DNA from: Zhengitettix transpicula
Lineage: Eukaryota; Arthropoda; Insecta; Orthoptera; Tetrigidae
Assembly: GCA_037074705.1 (NCBI GenBank)
Contig: CM073592.1
Coordinates: forward strand, 28,120,629-28,184,628
Length of the DNA stretch: 64,000 nt
Reading direction: 5' to 3'
Made by a program: the position numbers and the translations under genes. Below the pieces are notes generated by a model that was not told the DNA's origin, searched no databases, and worked only from the letters and a program-made list of their open reading frames with translations. Of this stretch, positions 1-10,600 are shown piece after piece. Within the stretch, counting starts at the first letter, position 1. The number at the start of each line of letters is the position of its first letter.

Positions 1-17
1 CTTTTTTATTATATAGA
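1..17 (-). mobile_element. Helitron-like family A, 5' tip cut by window edge
   Basis: The first 17 bases are the reverse complement of the family A 5' end (TCTATATAATAAAAAAG). The first 20 bases of the window equal 62621-62640, the 5' tip of another family A copy. The rest of the element lies outside the window. Confidence 0.7.
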
Positions 18-1118
18 AGATTAATTTAACGTAGTAATTTTTATAGAAATTAATTATAATTTTTCAGATGATTTTAAAAGAATAAAACTGATTAACCAGT
101 CACATATAAAAAAAATCGAAGTCAGAACAATTACTTTCCCAGTCGAAATAACTAATTACTACAGGTAAATTAAGACACAGAGTTAAATATTAGTTAAATG
201 GCTGTCTGAAATTTTAATGTAACGATCCGTGTTGCACTGAGATAGAGAATTTAATGTCTTCATGGAAATCCATGGACAAGGAATACAAATTTCTAACCAC
301 TTAATGAGCAGATTTTTCGTCTTAAGAAGGCAGTTTTTAATAATTGTGGTTATCAAAGTTGAACAATATTTTTTTAAATAATATTATTTAACCTCATGTC
401 TTGAATTTTTTCTCCGGATTTAAACAAAATTTAATGGAATTTTGGTGAAATACTGAATAAAATACCCTGATTTATCTGAAGTTAAACGGTAACATAAATT
501 TTGAGCTACTAAAAGTAGTAAAAAAATTAATAATAAAATATCTGAAGCCTTCTGTGCGACACGTTCTGTAGAAGCATATTTTTAATGGCTACAGAATTCA
601 AAAAATTGTAATTATTCGAGGATTATTAATATTCAATATTGCAGATTCTGTAAGCGATGTCACTGCTTTTTCTGTACAGAGAATAGATTCTATTATTAAT
701 TATTAATATATAAACTAGTTTCGTCTTTCCAGTACACAAGGTTTTATAGACCTGAGTTTGGAAATTATCTTTAAATCATTCCATTATAAAAGTTTCCTAG
801 TCTAAAAAATTTTACATTCCAAGTTTTTAACGTTTCTTTAAGCATTTGTGCACCCATAAATTTCCTTAATAACAAATATCTGAGATTTTAAAAAATGGCT
901 TTATTTTCCCGATTAATAATATTATAATGAGTTATATATATATAATTTATATCTTTACTGTTTATAAATATCATATAATTCTGATGATAAAATTTCTTGC
1001 AATTTTGGCAACGTAATAGTTTAAAATAATCGTGTAACCAACCTAAATCTCCTGTTACTGTTAATATATAAAATAATGATAAGAACTATACATATTGACT
1101 GTACTTTGGTTATTATGT
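18..1118. other. A+T-rich stretch without recognised features
   Basis: Very A+T-rich, with stops frequent in all frames. I see no repeat shared with the rest of the window and no coding signal. Confidence 0.6.
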
Positions 1119-1676
1119 TCTATATAATAAAAAAGGATGTATATTTGTATGTATGTATGTATGTATTTACGTTGTTCTTTATACAAATTTAAAAGCGTGG
1201 ATAGATTGCAACAAAAATTGGTACACAAATTCTTCAAAACACGAGAACCGGTACTTTGAGGGTGAGAAACGCCTAGCATACATGTGGAAAGAATTATAAT
1301 TAAAATCCGTGATCATTAAATATTAAATTACTGCGCGCCAAGAGACAATGACGTCACGCGAGAGAAAGACGTTACTACGCAACGAACAAAGGAAATATCT
1401 CCTTTATTAGGAATGAAATAAAGCAGAAATATTTGATTTAAATAAAAAGTATAATTTTATACAGCAATATTCCATCGAATGGTAATAAAGAAGAATACGA
1501 ATTACTTTACCATCCTTGCTATATTAGTTGTGAGTCTAGCTAACAATTTCATCAATGTAATATTTCGTAATGTATGAAGACTGAGTGACGATTATATCCT
1601 GAAATACTCAAGGAATATATTTAAGTATTCAATTAAATACTTTTTCGAGTTTATATAAATAAGTACACCCAGCTAG
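1119..1676 (+). mobile_element. Non-autonomous Helitron-like element, family A (copy A2)
   Basis: Starts TCTATATAATAAAAAAGG followed by a (GTAT)n run and ends CACCCAGCTAG followed by T. Compared with the other copies, the GC-rich 3' hairpin segment is missing: the sequence jumps from AAGTACAC straight to CCAGCTAG, a 16-base loss between two CAC repeats. No coding region; the 72-codon minus-strand frame here is a by-product of the repeat. The base before the start is T rather than A, so the exact left end is less secure than in other copies. Confidence 0.75.
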
Positions 1677-3003
1677 TGTACGAATAAAAATTTAAGTTCT
1701 AAAATTCTACTTTGATTTCTCAGACTGTGTTTTATTTATTCCAATTTGTTTGTCGGTGAAGTTTCTGAAGCAAAATATTGATTGTAAATTGTTTGAATTA
1801 AATTTTTGACTATTTAAAAGACTGAATTTGTTAGAAAGTATATTTATACGGTATCGACTGTGTAAGTACGGTAATGACACACAGAAAAATAAACTATGGT
1901 GTGTGCAAAGTTAGAGAAAAAAGTGATATATTCAGGAAAAAAAAGAGGTTACAGTGCCAGCTTGTTTATAATCAGAGATATTATAAAAGCAAACCGCGCT
2001 TCAAGTGGTTTGTTGAAATCTGTCAAATCCCCAGGTAAAAACAAAAATAGCTATACAACTTTAAATTGGCATTTAGTGATTACCTTATAGTTTGAAAAAA
2101 TCACTCTTTGACATAATTGTGGATTAATTTTAATTTAAATAAAATTAGGAGAAATGCAAGTTAAATTATGAGGTTTGAATTATTATTTTTATTTCGTAAA
2201 ATTTCAGTAGTTATTTGCGCGAGGTTAGGGAAAATGTTCGAGTGAAGCATGAGTGGTATAATTAAAGAGCAGATTGACATGTGTTCACCACACACAAACA
2301 TCCAAAGATGGATGTGACAGTGATCAATAAGTTCAATATTGGCTTTGACCATGGATTACTGAACCTGATCTCTGTAAACGTGATACTGCATATTATCTTA
2401 AAATCCCCTCACTGCTGTGGAAGCAGATTAGTTACTAAGTTGGAAATTACAGATCGACGCGTGAATTATGTGTTGTATTTCTCTAATTGATGTAAATTAA
2501 AATTTCATGTTAACGTTATACTACAATTTTTTATTTCCTGAATAGAAAAAATAACAGTTTTTGTATAACGGCTAATCTTGTAATTCATAGTTAAATTAAT
2601 TATTTAATATAAATATTAATTTGACAAAGTTATGAATTTTACCAATATTGAAATCTAGAGATAGAAATATTATTCTATTCCTTCTAGGTTCTACAATATT
2701 GCAAATTTACAATTAAGAGAAACAATATTCCACATGGATTCTTTGTGATATCGAACAGTGTATCCTACCTAGCCTCTCATCTCAGTATTGGATTGAATAA
2801 AGAACTGGTGTAGAAACTAGAGTCCGAAACTTTTAATATTTTAAGGCCTTTAATTATCAATTAAACATTTTAGACATAGGATTTTTCTTTGGTAATATTC
2901 CTACGAAAATACTAACTGTGAGAAATGCCTTAGATTAAAATGAAACGTTAAGTGTGCAGTTGCTTCCCGATTTATTTGTTTAAAAATGCAAATTTACCTT
3001 TCT
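1677..3003. other. A+T-rich intergenic stretch
   Basis: Holds only short frames of 60-70 codons with no recognisable domain. 2161-2490 has frames open on both strands and is a little less A+T-rich. No repeat seen. Confidence 0.5.
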
Positions 3004-3610
3004 CTCGCAGGCAGAACCTTTTAGGAGAGATACGAAGAGGCTACCTTTGGGTATGCCTTTTCCTTAGCCGGGTAGGATCCTTAAAATATAGCCCGGGGGC
3101 CCTAGTAACCCTTGGCTACTCATGTAGCCTGTTGCCTTAAAAAAAATATGCCCTTTCCTCTCCGTTTTTAAACTAAGGTTCCCACAATCCGAGGCACCTC
3201 GGTCTGTTCTGAGAGGTGTATGTTCCGGGGTCGCAGACCTTGGGCATACGGTAAGAGTTGTCCGCTATGCCCATTGGAATAGTCGGCCTGCTGCCTCCTA
3301 AACTGGTCGAGGCACGGAGAAGGAAATGCTGCGTCCCCACAGCAAACTCCTCTCCCGCTATCGGAAGGGTGTGGGACAAGTACCCAATGCCCGACCTACC
3401 TGATGCAGGTTTTTCTAGGGTTTTCCCTGTATTTCTTTAGGCGAATGCCAGGTAGGATCCTTAAAATATAGCCCGGGGGCCCTAGTTAACCCTTGGCTTT
3501 CTTCCTCTACCCTTCCGCATCCCCCCTTTCAAATCCCTTCCTATGCTATTAAAGGGGAGTTGCCCAACGTGGATCACCCTCATGTAGCCTGTTGGCCTAA
3601 AAAGAAAAAT
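3004..3610 (+). mobile_element. SINE-like poly(A)-tailed retroposon, outer copy interrupted by a second copy
   Basis: Matches the window's most abundant repeat. The copy begins in the CTCTCGCAGG 5' hairpin region, runs through the GTTCCCACAA, CGGGGTCGCAGACC, GGCGAATGCC and AGGATCCTTAAAATATAGCC blocks, and ends TAGCCTGTTGGCC plus an A-rich tail. It is split at 3065-3146 by a shorter copy. No clear Pol III box A/B pair was found, so it could be a SINE or the 3' end of a LINE. Confidence 0.85.
3065..3146 (+). mobile_element. Nested, 5'-truncated and internally deleted SINE-like copy
   Basis: Starts at TAGCCGGGTAGGATCC, loses the segment between CTTGGCTA and CTCATGTAGCC, and ends TTGCC plus an A tail. 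It is flanked by TATGCCTTTTCCT (3052-3064) and TATGCCCTTTCCT (3147-3159), a 13-bp target duplication with one mismatch, and the outer copy resumes exactly there. Confidence 0.85.
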
Positions 3611-4060
3611 TAAATTTTTCCAGCAGGCTGATGACGCTCCTCCTCGTCGACCGATCTCTACACAGGAAATTTATTGTAATAACTTTCAAGTGGTCTCTCA
3701 TCTCCATTAACATTTTTGCCTTATTACGACATTCAGTCGATTGTTCATAAGCAATTTCTTAATATTTGATTTTTTTTTTAGAAATGTAAAATTGCAAAAT
3801 ATAACTCATTAAGTCTTCATCCGATTAGTTCATCTGAATGCCACGTCTTCGACAGCCTTTATTGAGTTATTCTTCTAAGTTTCTATCAGTTTTTACTAAA
3901 TTAACATCATTGCCAAAATTAGTAACTGCGTACTATTTGTTAAAATAAAAAAATGTAAGATGTGGAATATTTTTGTGCATTTAAGTTTTATAAGTACATT
4001 TTCTTAAATTTTTATTTTATAATACGGTGTGGCTGATTGCGTAGTTGAGAGTTTCAAAAG
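3611..4060. other. A+T-rich spacer
   Basis: No repeat or coding feature seen. Confidence 0.5.
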
Positions 4061-5487
4061 CTTTCATCCAGTAAAACATGATTTTTTTTGGCTCAATTGA
4101 AGTTTGATGACTTTCCTTAGTCGTATTTCATCATTTCTGTATGGAAATCAGCTTCTTTTTATTGAGTGACTGATTTACAGTGACTACTTGAACAGCTTTC
4201 TCTGCCCATAGTAAGTCACTATCTTCCAAGAATGATCACCCTTTATTCTTAATAAAAATCGATACTTAATCTCGCTTTTATTCAATACGAATATAATTAA
4301 TTTTTAATGCCTGAAAGTCAGAATTTATTAAGATTAAAATTGTCATGTAAGTAGGAAACGTTTCCTCCCAATTTTCAGGGATATCTTCAGTTATATATAA
4401 TTAAAAAATATGATGTGAATATTTGACTTTCAGGACCGTTATATACTAATTAATTATACTTAACATACTTTGAAATACAATTATCTTTTGCTTAACACAG
4501 TCTAGCTTCATCAACCTAAAAAAATGCTTCTCTTTGTTTCACAAAGTTCTTTCAAACTTTTGCCTATGATATATTTATTTATGGAAGTCATCACTGTAAA
4601 CAATAAGGATGCACATAACCTCAGTATATTAGCTTGGTCTTTAATGTAATAATTTTCCATTTCATTTTGTATCGATATGATGTTGCTGATTAACGATTCA
4701 TCCACCTTTAGTGGCAGTTTCCGACTCCAAGAATGGGGGGTTGCCCTTATGTCTCATTCGACTGCCGTTGGCCCTTTCATCCAGTAAAACATGATTTTTT
4801 TTTGGCTCAATTGAAGTTTGATGACTTTCCTTAGTCGTATTTCATCATTTCTGTATGGAAATCAGCTTCTTTTTATTGAGTGACTGATTTACAGTGACTA
4901 CTTGAACAGCTTTCTCTGCCCATAGTAAGTCACTATCTTCCAAGAATGATCACCCTTTATTCTTAATAAAAATCGATACTTAATCTCGCTTTTATTCAAT
5001 ACGAATATAATTAATTTTTAATGCCTGAAAGTCAGAATTTATTAAGATTAAAATTGTCATGTAAGTAGGAAACGTTTCCTCCCAATTTTCAGGGATATCT
5101 TCAGTTATATATAATTAAAAAATATGATGTGAATATTTGACTTTCAGGACCGTTATATACTAATTAATTATACTTAACATACTTTGAAATACAATTATCT
5201 TTTGCTTAACACAGTCTAGCTTCATCAACCTAAAAAAATGCTTCTCTTTGTTTCACAAAGTTCTTTCAAACTTTTGCCTATGATATATTTATTTATGGAA
5301 GTCATCACTGTAAACAATAAGGATGCACATAACCTCAGTATATTAGCTTGGTCTTTAATGTAATAATTTTCCATTTCATTTTGTATCGATATGATGTTGC
5401 TGATTAACGATTCATCCACCTTTAGTGGCAGTTTCCGACTCCAAGAATGGGGGGTTGCCCTTATGTCTCATTCGACTGCCGTTGGCC
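4061..5487. repeat. 714-bp direct tandem duplication
   Basis: Unit 1 (4061-4773) and unit 2 (4774-5487) read as identical except for one T in a poly-T run (8 against 9). The junction and both outer ends share the trinucleotide CTT (4061, 4774, 5488), i.e. microhomology. Each unit contains the same 64-codon minus-strand frame (4511-4705 and 5225-5419), with no recognisable domain and identical only because the DNA is. Near-zero divergence means either a very recent duplication or an assembly duplicate. Confidence 0.95.
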
Positions 5488-5490
5488 CTT

Positions 5491-7790
5491 GGCGGAGGTG
5501 GACTCTACTTCGAGAGTCAACCAGTTGCAGGGCTCCGCTCATAGAAACAAATCTCATGGCGTGAGGATACTAAGCAAAGTTTCGTTTACTATTCTCGTAA
5601 TATTTATGTAAAACAACAGAACTGAAAAGAAAAACCGAACCAGTTAAGAAGACATGACAGAGTTAGCGCTTCTGTAGGGTAGACTCACGCGATAGGGCCC
5701 ATGAAATATTGCCACACTGAGTAACGCTAATTTCAGTGTGTAATAGATCAAGGGATTTGTTTGTTTCAATATTCTTACGCCATCAATTTTATGTACGAAA
5801 GTTTGAATTTCGTCTTAAGGATACTATATTTATAAATAATTTAAAACATTAGCAACAGTTGCTAGTCCTCTAAATATCTCAGCATTGTATGTTGAAGGAG
5901 GTGAAAGTATTAGATATGGATTGCACTATTTATTGGGTGAACGGAACTAGCGAACGTGGAGGAAGTAATGTTACGGCTTGGCAGCACTGGAGACCACGCT
6001 ATCCTGCTATCGATCTGGTGCCGCGTGCGTCTTGGCAACACTGCGAGAATACAATTCTGAAGCATTGCCCCGGCCCTTATTAAAATGCATGTCACATGCG
6101 TATGGAACCAGTCGGGACACTTTTCTATCGCAAGGAAGCGAGAAAACACTACTACGGGAACGGACTGATAAATTATGTCCCTCACAGCTGATAGATCCAA
6201 CAGTTTCTTTTCAGCGTTCCCTTTCTGAATGGCTGATGGTAACACACCTGCCATGTTATTTGCGAAAACTACTTTCCAGATTGTGTGAAATTAACTACAT
6301 CTTCACATGGAACATTCACCTAATCAATGATTAATGAAATAAGATTCACCCCACGTATAACACACATCAAAAATATATACTGGAAAATTAAACCACAATA
6401 TTTTACAGAAGAAGAAGTATCATTCGGTAAACTACACACTTTTTTATTTACCATTACTCGCATCAAAATTAAATTACACTACTATGCCTACATATTCGGA
6501 TCTTATTCTTAAGCGAATATCCGACTATACTAATGCGATAAATTACATTATATCTCGAACGTGATAGTCGATATAATAAAAATGGAAAATCCGGATGAGT
6601 ATTTTACGTTAAAATAGTGTAATGACAATACTAGCGTAATTTTATATCGCTGAAAACTCAGTAGTATTTACGGAAACTGGAAAAATGAAATGATACTGAA
6701 TTTTAATGGGGTAAAAAGAAGCCTTAAATGGAGTAGTTTAGAAATTAAGAAAGAGTATCAGTCAATGACAATTTGGAAACTTTTTCGAGTATTTAGAGCA
6801 ACGTACAATAATAATTGTAAGACACTATTAATATTATATAGGTGACATAAATAAATAAGAAATATAGAAGAAAGGCTTGTGAATTATATTGAGGTTTTTA
6901 AGTAATATGGAGGAAGTAGCGTGAAGAGTGAATAATAAGTATTGATAAGTTTAATATTTCGTGCTTACACGGACGAGTTAAATTTATTTATTACTTATGT
7001 CTATGTCGGCATAATGTATACAAATATTAGTGCCTCAATACTATCTATGATCTGCTCTAAAGAAGAACTTTGATCAGAGAAATTAGCTCCTGCGTGCTAG
7101 GCTACCCGCTACACCATGCAACAGCCGTGTTCTGCCAATATTTATTTTATAGAAATATAGAAATTATATTATTAAAATAACGTTTGTAATAGTCTTATAA
7201 AATATTAATAACGACGCATAAGTCAAATTCGGAATATAATTGAGACTTTTCTCATTTGCTTGTTTGTAGCTATTACAAATATTTGGAATAAATCCATCGA
7301 TTTGGACTCTTTTTACATATAAATAATATGATAAGTCGATTTTAAATTTTTGAAAATGATCGGAGTTGAATAAATATATGGGAAAATCAACAGAATTACC
7401 TCAAAATATGTGCATAGCAAAGTTTCGAAGATTTCAGTTGAAGACAGCATTATTTACTAGTTGCTGATGCAATGAACAATGGTATAATTTATCTAGTTGT
7501 CATATATACGCTAATTTGATAATTAATATTTAATAAATAAACTGATAAACGAATAATTTATGAGAGAAATGTGTATTATGTAACGAAAAAAATTATCGCA
7601 ATATTACGACGTTTCCACCACAAATTTGGGACATCATAAGGTAATATATGTATATATGTGTCTTAAAATTATACTTCAAAATATAAATTTAGTGTGATGG
7701 AACGACAATTCGGTTACAACCATCAAAGGACGCAGTCCACAACACTAAACCTAAATTTATAAGGATGATAAGGAGAACAAACGTGGAAGG
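5491..7790. other. Single-copy-looking DNA with one base-balanced patch
   Basis: Mostly A+T-rich. The patch at about 5889-6334 is more G+C-balanced and carries frames of 114 codons (minus), 118 codons and 64 codons (plus) overlapping one another. No domain is recognisable and the overlap on both strands argues against all being real. No window repeat matches it. Confidence 0.4.
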
Positions 7791-7894
7791 GCCATGAAAA
7801 TTTTTCTGCCCTTTTTCTAAGGCAGGGAAATTAAATCATATTTCCTATAAACCGGGGCTAGCTTTGATAGATTTGTTGTCACTGGATCGATGAC

Positions 7895-8229
7895 GTTGGA
7901 CATATGGTAAAAGTTGACTGCTGTTCCCATTGGACGAGGCAACCAAACCCTGTCGAGGAATGGAGTCGGGTAAGTTGCGCCCTGATTATCTATTTTAGGA
8001 AGGGCGTGGGACCTACCTCATGCTGGTTTCCCTAAGGTTTTCCATGCATCATCACTTTTATGCGAATGTCGGGGAGGACCCATAAAGTATAGCCGGGAGC
8101 TCTTTTTAACCCTTGGCTACCTGCCTCTACCCATCCGCATCCCTCCATTCAAATCCCTTCCTATTTTATTAAAGGGGAGTTGCCACGACTTAGATTACCC
8201 TCATGTATCCTGTCACTTTAAACAAAAAC
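7895..8229 (+). mobile_element. Old, diverged SINE-like copy
   Basis: Weak but colinear matches to the SINE-like family: ACATATGGTAAAAGTTG, GGAAGGGCGTGGGACC, GGTTTTCCATGCATC, GCGAATGTCGGGGAGG, TATAGCCGGGAG, CCCTTGGCTACC and CCTTCCTATTTTATTAAAGG. The tail TTGCCACGACTTAGATTACC resembles subfamily 2 (51.5 and 53.5 kb) more than subfamily 1. Many substitutions and small deletions suggest an early insertion. Confidence 0.8.
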
Positions 8230-10355
8230 ATTGACGTTCCATTTATTAATGTTTCATATTTAAAATGTAGATAACGTAAAAACCCTGAGAAATAGAGGCT
8301 TAACATGCAGAACATAATTCTTCCAACATCATAAAACTGATGATGAGGTCTGAGTTGGAAAAAAAATTTATGAGACATCTCATAAATGGAAAATGAAACG
8401 TATTACCTTGTTCTAATTCAGGATTTCTCCTGGTAGGGAAAAACTGTGTTTATCCTGTTCTAAGACTTGGCATTTTAATATTTACCATAAATTTATTTTA
8501 GACACGTTAATAATATTGTAGAAATGAAAAGTATTTACTGAATTCAATTAAAATTTAGCCAGTTGCGAATAAAATCCCAGGACCCGATCGCAACAGTGGA
8601 AGGTCGGGTCACTTAGCTCTGAGGGTATTACCTAATATTTTAGCGTGTCTGGACCGGCGGATGCTGAGGAGCGGTTGAATAGCTGCAGATAGCGACTACG
8701 AAACACTTTGCGATCGATGCGGCCCGCCTGCCTGCTAGGGATTAAAACACATGCCGGAAATTACTCATTGCCTATGCTCGTGACCGCACTCATGCCATAT
8801 ATCAACGGCAAATATAATCCTGAAACAAAGATTTCCACGAGCATCAGCCAAATATTTGCAATAATGGCTAAGGGTACAGAAGACATAACGTGGTATAACT
8901 ATCACGAGGGCTTCACGTCAGAATAAAAAGCCAATCCACGGTTCCGTAGCAGTTTAAGATAAGTTACGTGGACGCCATAACGAAAAGTACCTCGTAAAAT
9001 GAAAAACACAGGATATGCTTGTTACAATTCGTACTCAGATTTGAAGTCGTGTACACGGCCACGGCGAAACATTCCCCATTACGCATTTAACGATGGTTCT
9101 TATGGGCGTGTTCCGTATTATTGGCGGTGATTCTCGTTTTGAGAATATAAACGCAACAATGAACAAATAGGCCAATATTAGTGCTTGAGGTCTGACAAAT
9201 CAGATTGACCTTTTGAGTGTGGTACTACATTAATTAATGATCAAAATAATATCCACAATCGAAATACAATAAGTAAGCGGATTGGAAGGCATCAAACGGC
9301 AGGATTCCGTATTCTAGGGTCAAAGCGCTAGTAACCGGACATCGGGAATTCAAAACCAAACAAGTATGGATAGAAACTGAAACGATTGTTGCTTTATTTA
9401 ACGTAGCCAGGATATTTAATTAAGTCTGTCTCAAATAAAAGAATATTAAAAGCTATATTTATCTCAATTCAATTCAATCCTTAATGTATAAAGAAGGGAA
9501 CGTGTAGCAGCAATATTTGATTCTGTAACGTAATCATAACTTAGTCTAATAAGTATTGAAAAAAAAATGGAAATTCAAATGATTCCAAAAATTTGAGCAA
9601 AAAATTGGGTTTTACAAAAAGACTTAATAACTATAAAATATAAAAGTAAAAGGGAAATAAATTTATATTTGAGAATATAAAACCAATGTAACAGAAGAAA
9701 CGACGACGCAGCACGCATAATTAACAAAATACGAAGGTTTACGTGAGGTATAAAATATAAACGGTCGATTATCTAAGGTCGACAATTTGTCATTTTATCA
9801 ATGTTCATTTTTTAAAAAGTAGAATTTTTTTATTTTATTAAAATGTTTCTCTCAAGTTGCCTGTTTTAAACAATAATGCGGAAATAATATACGCGGACCT
9901 GCAAAATCAATTCGAAAATTATGCAGAAGAAACAAGTGACCAAAATAGTTTTAAAAAGTCTATTTTTATAAATCTGATGAATTGACTGAAAAGTGAATTA
10001 GTCGACAAGGAGCGGGTAATAGAACATACATAGCGTAAACACCAACAATTAGGTTGATTAGTTACTCTAATATATTTAATAAGTAACACAGAAAAAATAT
10101 ATATGACAACAGTTGAAGCAGGCGGTATCTGTTTGTGGAATAACGGTTACATAAAACATGTATTTTCGTATATAAATATATGGCGCTTATGAAGGAGCGA
10201 AATGGATGATTAGGCAGACCCGCAATATACATTTCCCTATCGTTCAAATATTGAGAATTGGACGTTCACATTAATCTGATATTTCAGTGTTTCCTCTTAA
10301 TAATGAGTCAATGTTGCTATTTATAATTATATACATAACTATATATTCTAAAAAA
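8230..10355. other. Single-copy-looking DNA with base-balanced island at about 8575-9160
   Basis: The island at 8575-9160 is less A+T-rich than its flanks and carries a 72-codon plus-strand frame (8708-8926) with no recognised domain. It may be conserved non-coding DNA or an unrecognised exon. The rest is A+T-rich with no features seen. Confidence 0.35.
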
Positions 10356-10356
10356 A

Positions 10357-10600
10357 TAAACATCAGCCAATTTTAAGTCAGAAAAAATAATTTATTTAAT
10401 TAAAAACGTTTCGAGCTTAATTTGCGACATCATCTGGTTCTAGTTTTTTTAAAAAATTTGTTGACAGGTGATTATATACTGATTTCCGCGTCCGAAATTT
10501 TTTTTAATCAGATGAGGTCCCTAATTAAGCGATGAAAAGTTGTTAATTTAATCAATTATTTTTCCTGACTTAAATTTGGCTGATGTTTATTGATTTAATA
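10357..10600. mobile_element. Penelope-like 3' ends in inverted arrangement
   Basis: Left half (about 10357-10445) read on the minus strand has CCAGATGATGTCGCAAATTA, CGAAACGTT and a TTAAAATTGGCTGATG tail. Right half (about 10510-10600) on the plus strand has GATGAGGTCCCTAATTAAGC, GATGAAAAGTTG and TTAAATTTGGCTGATG. The same signature follows GIY-YIG coding remnants at 54.8 kb, which is why I assign it to Penelope-like elements. No coding part is present here. Confidence 0.65.

Noticed and set aside
5889..6334. Pair of roughly 115-codon frames on opposite strands
   Set aside because: Mutual overlap, no domain, no start context or splice signals that decide; kept only as a base-balanced patch.
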